A stretch of DNA of 64,000 nucleotides, taken from Ilumatobacter fluminis. Its GTDB lineage: Bacteria; Actinomycetota; Acidimicrobiia; Acidimicrobiales; Ilumatobacteraceae. The translations under genes and the position numbers were made by a program. Below, one piece after another: positions 27,185 through 36,344 of the stretch (within the stretch, counting starts at the first letter, position 1; each line of letters starts with the position of its first letter). The notes under the pieces were generated by a model that searched no databases, was not told where the DNA came from, and was given only the letters and a program-made list of their open reading frames with translations. The stretch lies in assembly GCF_004364865.1 (NCBI RefSeq), contig NZ_SOAU01000001.1, positions 2,202,001 through 2,266,000 of the forward strand, in the 5' to 3' direction.

Positions 27185-30079
27185 ATGTCGACCTTCCACG
27201 ACCTCACCGAGCAGTTCGCCGACCGCCACATCGGTCCGCGACCCGACGACCTGGCGGCGATGCTCGACGCGATCGGCGTCGACAGCGTCGAGCAACTGAT
27301 CGACGAGACGATCCCGGCGTCCATCCGTGACGACGCCCTCGACCTGCCCGATGCCCTCGGAGAAGGCGCCGCTCTCGAGCGGCTCCGCTCGTACGCCGAT
27401 CGCAACCAGGTCGTCACCAGCCTGATCGGGCTCGGGTACGCCGACACCGTCGTGCCGCCCGTCGTGCTCCGCAACGTGCTCGAGAACCCGGCGTGGTACA
27501 CGGCGTACACGCCGTACCAGCCCGAGATCAGCCAGGGACGCCTGGAGACGCTCGTCAACTACCAGACGATGGTGTGCGACCTCACCGGACTCGATCTGGC
27601 GAACTCGTCGCTGCTCGACGAGGCCACAGCCGCCGCCGAGGCCATGGCGCTGGCGCGCCGAACGGTTCGAGGCGACCGGAGCACCTTCTTCGTCCACCAC
27701 GACGTCCACCCCCAGACACTGGCGGTTCTGCGAACCCGTGCAGAGCCGACAGGGATCCGGCTGCTCGTCGGCGACCTCGACGACCTCGAACGCGACGATC
27801 AGGATGTCGATCTCGCCGGCGATCTGTTCGGTGCCCTGTTCAGCTACCCGACCTCCACCGGCGCGGTCACCGACTGGTCGGCGTCGATCGAGCGGGTGCA
27901 CGAACTCGGCGCGCTCGCCGTCGTGGCCACCGACCTCCTCGCGTGCGTGCTCCTCCGCTCCCCCGGCGAGCTCGGCGCCGACGTCGCCATCGGCTCGGCC
28001 CAGCGGTTCGGCGTACCGCTCGGGTTCGGCGGACCGCACGCCGGCTTCATGGCGGTCAAGACGTCGGCAGCCCGGGCGTTGCCCGGCCGACTCGTCGGCG
28101 TCAGCACCGACACCGGTGGCCGTCCGGCCCTCCGACTGGCGCTCCAGACACGCGAGCAGCACATCCGCCGTGAGAAGGCCACTTCCAACATCTGCACCGC
28201 ACAGGTACTCCTCGCGAACATGGCGGGGCTGTATGCGTCGTGGCACGGCCCCGACGGTCTGCGTCGCATCGCCACCCGCGTCCACGGTCTCACCGTCGTC
28301 GCCGCCGAGGCACTGCGTGACGCCGGCCGGTCGGTGCGTCACGGCACGTGGTTCGACACCGTCACCGTCGACCTCGCCGACGAGTGCGCCGCGGACGCCG
28401 TCGTCGCCGCTGCGCTCGACCACGGCCTGAATCTCCGACGCGTCGACGGCTCGTCGGTCGGCTTCACGCTCGACGAGACGACCACGCCCGATGTCGTCGA
28501 GCGACTGCTGGTGTCGTTCGGCGTCGACCGCGCCGACGTCGCCACCGCCGATCTCGCCGGCGCCGTTCCGGCCGGACTGGAGCGCACCGCTCCCCTGCTC
28601 CCCCAGGCGGCGTTCAACTCGTACCACAGCGAGCACGAGATGCTCCGCTACCTCCGTCGTCTCGCCGACCGCGACCTGGCCCTCGACCGCACGATGATCC
28701 CGCTGGGGTCGTGCACGATGAAGCTGAACGCCACGAGCGAGATGGAGCCGATCACGTGGCCCGAGTTCGGGTCGATCCATCCGGCTGCTCCGGACGACCA
28801 GACCGTCGGCTATCGGGAGATGATCGCCGAACTCGAGGCCTGGCTCGCCGAGATCACCGGCTACGCAGCGGTGTCGGTGCAGCCCAACGCCGGGAGCCAG
28901 GGCGAGTTCGCCGGCCTCCTCGCGATCCGGGCCTACCACCGAGACCGAGGCGATGACCAGCGCACGATCTGCCTGATCCCGTCGAGCGCCCACGGCACGA
29001 ACGCAGCGAGCGCGGTGATGGCCGGGCTCGACGTCGTGGTGGTCGCCTGCGACGCCGACGGCAACGTCGACCTCGCCGATCTCGACGCCAAGATCGACGC
29101 ATCCGGCGACCGGCTCGCCGGGATCATGATCACCTACCCGTCGACGCACGGCGTGTTCGAAACCGAGGTGCAGGCGATCTGCGCCAAGGTCCACGACGCC
29201 GGCGGCCAGGTGTACGTCGACGGCGCGAACCTCAACGCCATGGTCGGCCTCGCCCGGCCGGGGCGGTTCGGGGCCGACGTGTCGCATCTCAATCTGCACA
29301 AGACCTTCTGCATCCCCCACGGTGGCGGTGGACCGGGCGTCGGGCCGGTCGGGGTGCGTGAACACCTGGTGCCGTTCCTTCCCGGCGATCCGCTCGGCGA
29401 CGGTGCCGGCGCGGTCGGACCGGTCTCGGCGGCTCGATTCGGGTCGGCCGGCATCCTGCCGATCCCGTGGATGTACATCGCCATGATGGGCGCCGACGGT
29501 CTCCGACGGGCGACCGAGCACGCGATCGTCGCTGCGAACTACGTCGCCACCCGACTCGACGCCCACTTCCCGGTGCTCTACACCGGTGCGTCCGGCCGTG
29601 TCGCCCACGAGTGCATCATCGACCTACGGGAGATCACCAAGACGACCGGGGTCACCGTCGACGACGTCGCGAAGCGCCTGATCGACTATGGGTTCCATGC
29701 GCCGACGATGAGCTTCCCGGTGGCCGGCACGCTCATGATCGAGCCGACCGAGAGCGAGGAGCGGGTCGAACTCGATCGGTTCTGCGACGCCATGGTCGCC
29801 ATTCGCGGTGAGATCGACCGCATCGCCGACGGAGCCGAACAGCTCGAATCGAGCGCACTGCGGATGGCGCCGCACACCGCCGACGACCTGATCGGCGAAT
29901 GGGAGCGCCCGTACTCACGCGAGAGCGCGGCCTATCCCCTCCCGTCGCTGCGCCAGACGAAGTACTTCCCGCCGGTGTCACGGATCGACGGCGCCTACGG
30001 CGACCGCCATCTCGTCTGCAGCTGCGAACCGCTCGAGTCGTACGCGTCCGACCTGCTCCTGACCCCGACCTCGCGGTGA
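27185..30079 (+). CDS. gcvP: glycine dehydrogenase (decarboxylating), glycine cleavage P protein
   Basis: 964 residues, the full-length single-chain P protein. It decarboxylates glycine using pyridoxal phosphate and passes the aminomethyl group to lipoyl-GcvH. The N-terminal half starts with [12 protein letters not shown] and has [14 protein letters not shown]; the C-terminal half carries [17 protein letters not shown] and the PLP lysine K706 in [16 protein letters not shown]. Directly downstream of a tandem glycine riboswitch. Partner genes gcvT and gcvH are nearby on the opposite strand; lpd (L protein) is not in the window. Confidence 0.97.
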   Translation: MSTFHDLTEQFADRHIGPRPDDLAAMLDAIGVDSVEQLIDETIPASIRDDALDLPDALGEGAALERLRSYADRNQVVTSLIGLGYADTVVPPVVLRNVLENPAWYTAYTPYQPEISQGRLETLVNYQTMVCDLTGLDLANSSLLDEATAAAEAMALARRTVRGDRSTFFVHHDVHPQTLAVLRTRAEPTGIRLLVGDLDDLERDDQDVDLAGDLFGALFSYPTSTGAVTDWSASIERVHELGALAVVATDLLACVLLRSPGELGADVAIGSAQRFGVPLGFGGPHAGFMAVKTSAARALPGRLVGVSTDTGGRPALRLALQTREQHIRREKATSNICTAQVLLANMAGLYASWHGPDGLRRIATRVHGLTVVAAEALRDAGRSVRHGTWFDTVTVDLADECAADAVVAAALDHGLNLRRVDGSSVGFTLDETTTPDVVERLLVSFGVDRADVATADLAGAVPAGLERTAPLLPQAAFNSYHSEHEMLRYLRRLADRDLALDRTMIPLGSCTMKLNATSEMEPITWPEFGSIHPAAPDDQTVGYREMIAELEAWLAEITGYAAVSVQPNAGSQGEFAGLLAIRAYHRDRGDDQRTICLIPSSAHGTNAASAVMAGLDVVVVACDADGNVDLADLDAKIDASGDRLAGIMITYPSTHGVFETEVQAICAKVHDAGGQVYVDGANLNAMVGLARPGRFGADVSHLNLHKTFCIPHGGGGPGVGPVGVREHLVPFLPGDPLGDGAGAVGPVSAARFGSAGILPIPWMYIAMMGADGLRRATEHAIVAANYVATRLDAHFPVLYTGASGRVAHECIIDLREITKTTGVTVDDVAKRLIDYGFHAPTMSFPVAGTLMIEPTESEERVELDRFCDAMVAIRGEIDRIADGAEQLESSALRMAPHTADDLIGEWERPYSRESAAYPLPSLRQTKYFPPVSRIDGAYGDRHLVCSCEPLESYASDLLLTPTSR

Positions 30080-30094
30080 CGGTGCCGCCGCGGC

Positions 30095-30109
30095 CGGCCC
30101 TCGGGGCCG
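30095..30109 (+). terminator. short GC-rich hairpin after gcvP
   Basis: CGGCCC-TCG-GGGCCG forms a perfect 6-bp stem with a 3-base loop in the 43-bp gap between gcvP and the next gene. No U-tract, so it may only attenuate. Confidence 0.35.
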
Positions 30110-30122
30110 TAGCCTCGTCGTG

Positions 30123-31979
30123 ATGTCCGAGAGCGAGTCGGCGGAGATGCCGGACACCGAGAAGCCGGACACCCAGGCGGGGCCTGCCGTGCCGCGCCTG
30201 TGGTGGGGCGTCGGCGGCGTGGCCGTGCTCGTGGTCGTCGTGCTCGTGCTCGTCGCCGTGTCGGGTGGTGGCGGCGACGGGGTGGCCTCCGACGACTCGA
30301 TCGACCGGGTCGATCTCACCTCGACCACACCCCCGACGGGAACGTCGGTCACCACCTCGACCGACGACGTCCCCGCCACGTCGTCGTCGACGACGATCCA
30401 GCGGTCGACCACGTCGGTGCTCTCGACCGTGCCGTTCGTGACGGTCGATCTCGAGGACGAGTACGACGACACGATCGAGATCGACGAGGACAACCCGCCG
30501 GTTGCTGCGCGCCCGATTCCCGAGGAGCCCGACGAGGACGAACCGCCGCCGTCGACGATCGCTCCCCCACCGTGGGCGGCGTCGACCTACGTGACCGACG
30601 GCGGCCATGTCAGCACCGATGTCGGCTGCGCCGCCAACGACGGCGTGCAGGCGCTCGACCAGTTCTTCGCCCAGCGGGTCGGGCCCGTGACCGGGTGGGA
30701 CTACCAGCACGTGTACCCGCTCGGCGGCGACCGCTACCTGTGGTTGTTCCAGGATGCCTTCCTCGACCACACGGGCACAGTGAACTCCCTTGCCTCGTCT
30801 CGGTTCGTCCACAACGCGGCGCTGATCCAGGAAGGCACCTGCTTCCGGCTCCTCCACCGTGGCACCACCAACAGGCCGCAACCGTTCGAGATCGGCGACG
30901 GCCGATCGGAGACGCGCAAGACCTGGTGGTGGCCGATGGGTGGCGAACTCGTCGGCGACGAGCTGTTCGTCTTCTGGGTCGAGATGCTCAAAGACCCGTA
31001 CGACCCGGAGCCGCCGGACGGCCTCGGGTGGCACCCGGTGCGAACCTGGCTGGCGAGCTACGACGCCGACACGATGGAGCGACGGTCATTCGCTCCAGCG
31101 CCGAACGAGGGCGCGACTCCCATCTACGGCTACGCCGTCAGCTCCGACGAGACGCACACCTACCTGTTCGGGAACACCTTCGAGCAGAACCTCGTCCGTG
31201 AGGGCGGCTTCTGGTCGGGCAGTCACTCGGCCACGGCGATGTGGCTCGCTCGGGTCCCACGCGGCCTCGTGTGGGCGGATCCCGAGTACCGCACGGCCGA
31301 CGGATGGTCGTTCGACCGCGCGGAGGCCGTACCCGTCGTCGACCGGTTCTACGTCGAGAACCCGATGCAGCCCCGCTACCTCGACGGCCAGTGGGTCAGC
31401 GCGACGGCGGTCGACGGATACTGGGGTGAGCAGATCGCGATCGACGTCGCCGAGCAGCCGTGGGGTCCGTGGTACACGGTGCACTACACCCCGCTGTATC
31501 CCCGTGGTCGCGACCCGAAGATGAACACGTACCACGCCCACGTCCTGCCGTGGCGCGACGGGTACGGGTCGGTGCTCGTGTCGGTGTCGAACAATGCTCG
31601 CAACATGCTGCGAGACGCCTGGTACAGCCCCCATCGCTACCGTCCGACGTTCGTCCACTACGCCTACACGCCGGTGCCGACCACGACCACGACGTCCACG
31701 ACCACCACCACGACGGTGGTGCCGACGACCACTTCCACCACGACGACCACCCGTCCGGCGACGACGACCACGGTGGCGCCCACCACGACGACTCGTCCGG
31801 CGACCACGACGACTCGTCCCGCGACCACGACCACGACGACTCGTCCGACGACGACCACGACCACGACGGTGCCGCCCACGACGACCACGCGTCCGGCGAC
31901 CACGACCACGACGGTGCCGCCCACGACGACCAGTTCGACGACGACGACCAGCGCCCCACCGGCGGCCGACGAGGGGTAA
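30123..31979 (+). CDS. membrane-anchored protein with DUF4185-like beta-propeller and threonine-rich tail
   Basis: 618 residues from the ATG at 30123 (a GTG lies directly before it). Cytoplasmic start of about 27 residues, one transmembrane helix (WWGVGGVAVLVVVVLVLVAV), a Ser/Thr/Asp-rich stalk, then a globular domain (about 155-520) with repeated WLF/YLF strands (RYLWLFQDAFLDH, HTYLFGNTFEQN, VSATAVDGYWGEQ) resembling DUF4185 proteins, a family related to glycoside-hydrolase-like propellers. The last 95 residues are nearly all Thr with Pro, Arg and Ala (TTTTTRPATTTT), probably a cell-wall-spanning or glycosylated stem. Function unknown; exposed outside the cell by topology. Confidence 0.65.
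   Translation: MSESESAEMPDTEKPDTQAGPAVPRLWWGVGGVAVLVVVVLVLVAVSGGGGDGVASDDSIDRVDLTSTTPPTGTSVTTSTDDVPATSSSTTIQRSTTSVLSTVPFVTVDLEDEYDDTIEIDEDNPPVAARPIPEEPDEDEPPPSTIAPPPWAASTYVTDGGHVSTDVGCAANDGVQALDQFFAQRVGPVTGWDYQHVYPLGGDRYLWLFQDAFLDHTGTVNSLASSRFVHNAALIQEGTCFRLLHRGTTNRPQPFEIGDGRSETRKTWWWPMGGELVGDELFVFWVEMLKDPYDPEPPDGLGWHPVRTWLASYDADTMERRSFAPAPNEGATPIYGYAVSSDETHTYLFGNTFEQNLVREGGFWSGSHSATAMWLARVPRGLVWADPEYRTADGWSFDRAEAVPVVDRFYVENPMQPRYLDGQWVSATAVDGYWGEQIAIDVAEQPWGPWYTVHYTPLYPRGRDPKMNTYHAHVLPWRDGYGSVLVSVSNNARNMLRDAWYSPHRYRPTFVHYAYTPVPTTTTTSTTTTTTVVPTTTSTTTTTRPATTTTVAPTTTTRPATTTTRPATTTTTTRPTTTTTTTVPPTTTTRPATTTTTVPPTTTSSTTTTSAPPAADEG
31680..31955 (+). repeat. low-complexity ACG/ACC threonine-codon tract
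   Basis: Imperfect short repeats of Thr codons punctuated by CGTCCGGCG (Arg-Pro-Ala) and GTGCCGCCC (Val-Pro-Pro) units encode the tail of the preceding protein. Such tracts change length by slippage and recombination. Confidence 0.8.
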
Positions 31980-31990
31980 CGTCGGCAGAC

Positions 31991-32647
31991 ATGAGTGACG
32001 CCCGCGACTCCGACCCGTTCGCCGAGATCATCAACCTGCTGGCGGCCCCGGTCGCAGGCGGTATCCGTCAGGTCGAGCAGATGAAGCGTGGTGTCGACGA
32101 GATGTGGCGTGCGGTCGACAATCTCAACACGACGATGGAGAGTCTCAACGAGACAGCGACCCGCATCAATGTGCTGCTCGAAGAACTCGAGGAGCCGATC
32201 CGGGCGATGATCCCGCAGCTCACCCGCACCATCAAGACCGCCGACGAGATTACCCAGAAGCTCGAGGGCCCCGTTCGGGCAGCGGCGCCCAACATCGAAC
32301 AGATCGCGCAGACGTTGAGCGCTCCCGGGTTCGCGAACCTGCCGGCGCAGCTGAGCGAGGTGCTCACCTCGGTCGGTGACGTCTCGAAGCGTCTCGCTCC
32401 CCTCACCGCCTTCGCCGAGAACGCCGGCGGGCTGTTCGGCGGCCTGCGGCTCCCCGGTATGCCGGGCGCTCCGAAGCCGGCCGATGCTCCGGCCAAGGCG
32501 GCGGCGCCGTCACCGGAACCGGCGGACACCAAGCCGGCCGTCAAGAAGCGGGCGGCGAAGAAGGTCAGCACCAAGAAGGCGCCGGCCAAGAAGCGAGCCG
32601 CCAAGAAGTCGGCGGCGAAGAAGTCCGCCGCCAAGAAGACCTCGTAA
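31991..32647 (+). CDS. helical protein with histone H1-like Lys/Ala tail
   Basis: 218 residues from MSDARDSDPF. The first part (about 15-130) is a long amphipathic helical region (VEQMKRGVDEMWRAVDNLNT, INVLLEELEEPIRAMIPQL), like phasin or apolipoprotein-type helices that lie on surfaces. The last 50 residues are AAKK repeats (KKRAAKKSAAKKSAAKK), as in bacterial histone H1-like and mycobacterial Hlp/HupB tails that bind DNA or polyphosphate. The combination suggests a granule- or nucleoid-associated protein; that is inference. It starts 11 bp after the previous stop, so it is possibly co-transcribed. Confidence 0.6.
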   Translation: MSDARDSDPFAEIINLLAAPVAGGIRQVEQMKRGVDEMWRAVDNLNTTMESLNETATRINVLLEELEEPIRAMIPQLTRTIKTADEITQKLEGPVRAAAPNIEQIAQTLSAPGFANLPAQLSEVLTSVGDVSKRLAPLTAFAENAGGLFGGLRLPGMPGAPKPADAPAKAAAPSPEPADTKPAVKKRAAKKVSTKKAPAKKRAAKKSAAKKSAAKKTS

Positions 32648-32662
32648 CCCGACGAACGGGTT
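32646..32662. terminator. small hairpin between convergent genes
   Basis: AACCCG-ACGAA-CGGGTT, a 6-bp stem, sits at the stop of the H1-like gene and 10 bp from the gcvT stop on the other strand. It could act in both directions. Confidence 0.4.
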
Positions 32663-32671
32663 GGGTTCTCG

Positions 32672-33715
32672 TCAGCGGACGAAGGGCATGTCGACGACGC
32701 GGCCGGCGAGACGCTTGCCGCGGACGTCGATCTCGACCTCGCTGTCGACGGCGAGATCGGGGCGGACGTAGGCCATCGCCACCCCGTGTTCGAGCACCGG
32801 TGAGTAGTTGCCCGACGTGACGGCACCGACGACGTCGTCACCGACGAGCACGGCGCTCGCCGCCCGGGGTGGACGACGACCCTCGGTCGAGATCCCGACG
32901 AGCGCTCGGCTGACGCCTCGCTCGCGTTCTTGTTCGAGCGCCTGCTTGCCGCGGAACGTCGGCTTGTCCCAGCCGACGACCCAGCCGAGACCGGCCTGGA
33001 GCGGGGTGATACCGGGGCCGAGCTCGTTGCCGTGCAGCGGCAGACCGGCCTCGAGGCGGAGGGTGTCTCGGGCACCGAGTCCGGCGGGTCGGACGCCCGC
33101 ATCGGTGATCGCACGCCACAGGTCGGCGGCCGCGTCGACGGGGACGGCGATCTCGAGGCCGGGCTCCCCTGTGTATCCGGTGCCGGCGACGAGGCACGAG
33201 GTGCCGTTCCAGTCGCACCGGATCACGCGGAAGCGTCCGACCGCACCGGCCTCGGGCCAGATGTCGGCGACGCGCTGGTTGGCTTCCGGGCCTTGGACGG
33301 CGAGCACCGCTCGTGTCTCGGTGACGTCGATGCCTCCGATCGCGTCGACGACCCGCTCGGTGTTCGAGGCATTCGGCATCACGTCGAACGTCTGCTCGTC
33401 GTCGGGGTGCCACCAGACGATGATGTCGTCGAGCACCGAACCGTCGGCGTCGTCGAGGAGATGGGTGTACTGGGCCTTGCCCGGAGCCACCTTGCCGAGG
33501 TCGTTCGACAGCGCCGCTTGGAGTGCGTCGAACGCCTGCGGTCCGGACACTCGCATCGTGCCGAGGTGCGACACGTCGAACACGACGCTGCCGTTGCGGC
33601 AGACCAGGTGCTCGTCGATCGTGCCGGTGTACTCGAGCGGCATCTCCCAGCCGCCGAACGGCACCATCTTGGCGCCGAGTTCGCGATGGACGGCGTCGAG
33701 CGGTGACCGCTTCAT
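32672..33715 (-). CDS. gcvT: aminomethyltransferase, glycine cleavage T protein
   Basis: 347 residues. It moves the methylene group from aminomethyl-lipoyl GcvH to tetrahydrofolate, releasing ammonia. Motifs: MVPFGGWEMPLEY near the start, VFDVSHLGTMRVSGPQA, GYTGEPGLEIAVP (folate-binding region), GLGARDTLRLEAGLPLHGNEL, and the C-terminal barrel with GAVTSGNYSPVLEHGVAMAYV. Leftward-oriented; its stop is 25 bp from the H1-like gene's stop, and it is followed upstream by the MerR gene 4 bp away on the same strand. So it is transcribed with the MerR gene, not with the riboswitch-controlled gcvP. Confidence 0.95.
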   Translation of the reverse strand: MKRSPLDAVHRELGAKMVPFGGWEMPLEYTGTIDEHLVCRNGSVVFDVSHLGTMRVSGPQAFDALQAALSNDLGKVAPGKAQYTHLLDDADGSVLDDIIVWWHPDDEQTFDVMPNASNTERVVDAIGGIDVTETRAVLAVQGPEANQRVADIWPEAGAVGRFRVIRCDWNGTSCLVAGTGYTGEPGLEIAVPVDAAADLWRAITDAGVRPAGLGARDTLRLEAGLPLHGNELGPGITPLQAGLGWVVGWDKPTFRGKQALEQERERGVSRALVGISTEGRRPPRAASAVLVGDDVVGAVTSGNYSPVLEHGVAMAYVRPDLAVDSEVEIDVRGKRLAGRVVDMPFVR

Positions 33716-33719
33716 CGGG

Positions 33720-34169
33720 TCAGCGTGCGGCGGCGATCGGGCTGTCGTCGAGGCCCTCGTCGCCGAGCGGGACGAGCTGCGAGTCGACCTCGTCCTTGAC
33801 GCCGGCGAGCGACAGCACGTTCAGGACGCCCTGTCCCTTCTGCAGCACGTCGATCAGTTCGTCGCCCTTGGCGAGCACGACCGAGCTGCCGTTGATCACG
33901 AGGTGAGCCGACGAGATGTCGCCCTCGACGTGCTCGCGGAGGTACTCGAAGACCTCACGCACCGACTCGAGCTTGAGGCCCGCATCGAGCAGCGTCTTGA
34001 TGACGCGCAGTTCGAGCAGGTCGGTGTAGCTGTAGCGACGGCGACTGCCGCTGCCGGCGGCGTCGGACAGCGACGGCCTGATGAGGTCGGTGCGTGCCCA
34101 ATAGTCGAGCTGTCGATAGGTGATGCCGACGACCTTGGCCGCCTGCGTGCCGCTGAATCCTTCGCTCAT
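33720..34169 (-). CDS. MerR-family transcriptional regulator (Rv1830-like)
   Basis: 149 residues from MSEGFSGTQAAKVVGI. The MerR winged helix is complete: VVGITYRQLDYWARTDLIRPSLSD, then RRRYSYTDLLELRVIKTLLDAGLKLESVREV (residues about 12-80). The C-terminal part (LVINGSSVVLAKGDELIDVLQKGQGVLNVLSL) is a small conserved domain seen in the second MerR gene of the actinobacterial gcvH-garA locus (Rv1830 in M. tuberculosis). It follows gcvT's coding strand with a 4-bp gap. A 32-bp dyad lies in its upstream region and could be its own operator. Target genes are not known from this sequence. Confidence 0.85.
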   Translation of the reverse strand: MSEGFSGTQAAKVVGITYRQLDYWARTDLIRPSLSDAAGSGSRRRYSYTDLLELRVIKTLLDAGLKLESVREVFEYLREHVEGDISSAHLVINGSSVVLAKGDELIDVLQKGQGVLNVLSLAGVKDEVDSQLVPLGDEGLDDSPIAAAR

Positions 34170-34240
34170 GTTCGTGCTGTCTCCGTCTCGTTCGCGGCGC
34201 CTGTGCGAGCAGGGCGCCGGTCTGCCCCAACCAGCCCGTC

Positions 34241-34272
34241 GTTGCACAGCCGTGTAACTACGGACTTGCAAC
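34241..34272. promoter_or_regulatory. 32-bp dyad upstream of the MerR gene, candidate operator
   Basis: Arms GTTGCACAGCCGT and ACGGACTTGCAAC match at 10 of 13 positions in inverted orientation around a 6-base spacer, about 72 bp upstream of the MerR start. MerR proteins bind dyads of this kind between spaced promoter elements, so self-regulation is plausible. Confidence 0.45.
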
Positions 34273-34373
34273 CCTACCGATCGTCGCGCGACGCGTCAAC
34301 ACCCGACCGCGTAGCGCGGTCAACCGGACGCGCACCGGTCAGAGCGGTGAATTGAAGGACGGGCGACGACGGC

Positions 34374-34868
34374 TCAGGTGGCGAAATCGTCGGGATTGAC
34401 GTGTTCGATGAAGTCCTTGAACTCGTCGATGATCTCGGCCTCTTCTTCCTCGTCGTCCTCGACGACTTCGGCAGGCTGGCCGGCCTCGTCGAGCAACGCT
34501 TCGTTGGCGAAGATCGGGGTGCCCGAGCGCACGGCGAGTGCGACCGCGTCGGACGGCCGAGCCGAGACTGTGTGTTCGTCGTCGCCCAGGGTGTACTGCA
34601 GCTCGGCGTAGAACGTGTGCTCACGGACCTCGGTGATGATCACCCGGTCGAGCGTCGCCCCGATCTGGCCGAGCACCGTCACGAACAGATCGTGGGTGAG
34701 CGGACGCAGCGGTTCGATGCCTTCGATGGCGGTGTGGATCGACTGCGCCTCGGGCGTACCGATGTAGATCGGCAGGAGCCGGCGGTCGCCGCTCGACTCC
34801 TGGAGCAGCATCATCGGGGTGTTGGCCGGGACTTCGATCCGTACTCCCACGAGCTCCAGAGGCGTCAT
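34374..34868 (-). CDS. DUF151 bifunctional nuclease family protein
   Basis: 164 residues. The DUF151 fold is recognised from the start (LELVGVRIEVPANTPMMLLQE), RLLPIYIGTPEAQSIHTAIEG, RPLTHDLFVTVLGQIG, and the conserved ending SARPSDAVALAVRSGTPIFANEALLDEAG. Plant and bacterial members have DNase/RNase activity; in actinobacteria the gene is fixed between two MerR genes (Rv1829). An acidic tail (VVEDDEEEEAEIID) follows the domain. Located 205 bp upstream of the first MerR gene on the same strand and 57 bp downstream of ftsR. Confidence 0.92.
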   Translation of the reverse strand: MTPLELVGVRIEVPANTPMMLLQESSGDRRLLPIYIGTPEAQSIHTAIEGIEPLRPLTHDLFVTVLGQIGATLDRVIITEVREHTFYAELQYTLGDDEHTVSARPSDAVALAVRSGTPIFANEALLDEAGQPAEVVEDDEEEEAEIIDEFKDFIEHVNPDDFAT

Positions 34869-34925
34869 ACCGCGAGCGTACCCGCGAAGTCCGAACGCGT
34901 CAGCCCGTGTCGGCGCCGATGTCGG

Positions 34926-35864
34926 TCAGGGGCGGAAATGGTGGCTCAGTGCGTGCTTCGTGAGCGCTGAGCGGAGCTTGCTGCCCAGGGCGTCGAGCTG
35001 CCGGAGCTGGCTGAGCGCCTCGGCGCGGGCCTCGGGGTTCCGCTGTCGGAAACGGGGCGTGACGAGCTGCTCGTAGAGCGATGCCTCACGCTCCGCTGCC
35101 GTCCGGAACGTGCGCAGGTGGCGGGCATCGACGCCGGCGCGCAGGAACGCACAGGCCGGTGCGGCGATCTCGACCGCGTCGTCGCCGTAGACGGCGACAC
35201 CGCCGGCGCCTTCCTGGCGCTGCACGATGCCGAAGCTCTCCAGTTGCTCGAGCTCGGCGTCGGTCATGCCGATCATCGCGCACAGCTCCGTCCGGTCGAG
35301 CAGGACACCCGGCAACAGCTGGGCCGGTGCCGGTTCGTTCGCATCGTCGTCGGCCTCGGGAGCGTCAGCCGCTGCATCGTCGTGCTCGACGACGTCGGCT
35401 GCCGGCTCTGCTCGGGTCGGCTCGGGGGCGGGCTGATGGCGGGCGGCCGGGTGCGACGACACCGCCGACGCCGGCACCTCTGCCGGTGTGGGGTCGGGGT
35501 CGGCGTACTCGTCGGCGTCCGAGGACGAGTCGTGAGACGGGCTCGCCGCATCCGGGTCGGGCGGCAGCTGATCGTCGTCGGGTCGGAGGTGCTCGCCCGT
35601 CGGATCGATCTCGCCGGTCTCGAGCCGGTTCTTGATGACCCGCAGCGGCAGGAAGTTCTCGCGCTGCTCGGTGAGGATCACGCGCAGCAACTCGACGTCG
35701 TCGTCGTAGAACTTCCGGTAGCCCGACGGCGTGCGCTCCGGCGAGATCAGTCCCTGGCTCTCGAGGAAGCGGATCTTGGAGATCGTGACATCGGGGAACT
35801 CCTCGAGCAGCAGCCCGAGCACTTCACCGATGGAGAGATAGCCCTCGCCGCTGGTGTCAGCCAT
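34926..35864 (-). CDS. ftsR: MerR-family regulator FtsR-like (Rv1828-like)
   Basis: 312 residues. The N-terminal MerR-type winged helix is seen in YLSIGEVLGLLLEEFPDVTISKIRFLESQGLISPERTPSGYRKFYDDDVELL (pieces: ISKIRFLESQGLISPERTP, GYRKFYDDDVELLRVIL). FtsR of Corynebacterium activates ftsZ, and the mycobacterial ortholog is Rv1828. Between the DNA-binding domain and a C-terminal helical domain (about 205-310; DRTELCAMIGMTDAELEQLE) there is a long Asp/Pro/Ala-rich disordered insert (about 90-200), longer than in the characterised proteins. The ATG overlaps the FHA gene's stop by 8 bp, so the two are translated together. Confidence 0.88.
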   Translation of the reverse strand: MADTSGEGYLSIGEVLGLLLEEFPDVTISKIRFLESQGLISPERTPSGYRKFYDDDVELLRVILTEQRENFLPLRVIKNRLETGEIDPTGEHLRPDDDQLPPDPDAASPSHDSSSDADEYADPDPTPAEVPASAVSSHPAARHQPAPEPTRAEPAADVVEHDDAAADAPEADDDANEPAPAQLLPGVLLDRTELCAMIGMTDAELEQLESFGIVQRQEGAGGVAVYGDDAVEIAAPACAFLRAGVDARHLRTFRTAAEREASLYEQLVTPRFRQRNPEARAEALSQLRQLDALGSKLRSALTKHALSHHFRP

Positions 35865-36342
35865 CGGCGCGCTCGAAGAAGACCAGGCGGAACTTGCCGA
35901 CCTGGAGCTCGTCGCCGTGGCGGAGCTGGGCGCGCTCGACGCGTTCCTGGTTGACGTAGGTGCCGTTGAGCGATCCGGAGTCGGCCACCATGTAGCCCTC
36001 GGCCGTGCGCTGGATCTCTGCGTGGCGGCGCGAGACCGTGATGTCGTCGAGCATGATCTCGCTCTCGGGGTGACGACCGAGACGGGTCAGATCGGTGTCG
36101 AGCGCGTACCGCTCCCCTGCCTGGCCACCGGCCCGGACGATGAGGGTGCCGATGCCGTGCTGGAGTTCGTTGACCGGAACGATGATGTCGTCGTCGGGGC
36201 CGGGCGCGTCCTGCAGCGGATCGACGGCGGTCAGGGTGATCGTGCGATCGTCGAGCACGTCGAGCGGTGAACCACAGCTCGAGCAGAAGTTGCTCTCGGG
36301 CGGGTTGCGATGCCCGCACTGGTTGCAGAAGGTGTACGACAC
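35857..36342 (-). CDS. FHA-domain protein with N-terminal zinc ribbon (GarA/OdhI-like position)
   Basis: 161 residues from a GTG at 36342 preceded by GGAGGG. An N-terminal zinc ribbon (CNQCGHRNPPESNFCSSCG, residues 6-24) precedes an FHA domain (about 75-155) with the core pieces LTRLGRHPESEIMLDDITVSRRHAEI and DSGSLNGTYVNQ, including the R, S, H and N residues that bind phosphothreonine. GarA/OdhI, at the same genomic place in mycobacteria and corynebacteria, inhibits 2-oxoglutarate dehydrogenase when unphosphorylated. The usual N-terminal ETTS phosphosite is not seen here; RTITLTAVDP is the only Thr-rich stretch. gcvH ends 2 bp upstream. Confidence 0.85.
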   Translation of the reverse strand: MSYTFCNQCGHRNPPESNFCSSCGSPLDVLDDRTITLTAVDPLQDAPGPDDDIIVPVNELQHGIGTLIVRAGGQAGERYALDTDLTRLGRHPESEIMLDDITVSRRHAEIQRTAEGYMVADSGSLNGTYVNQERVERAQLRHGDELQVGKFRLVFFERADG

Positions 36343-36344
36343 GT

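Noticed and set aside
25409-29608. 1,399-codon minus-strand frame opposite gcvP and the M23 peptidase
   Set aside because: It spans several unrelated real genes and the glycine riboswitch; sequence is Arg/Val/Asp-rich without motifs.
33720-35864. The possibility that the two MerR genes are simple paralogues from a recent duplication
   Set aside because: They differ in the DNA-binding helices and in their C-terminal domains, and both positions are conserved in mycobacteria, so they are old, distinct genes.
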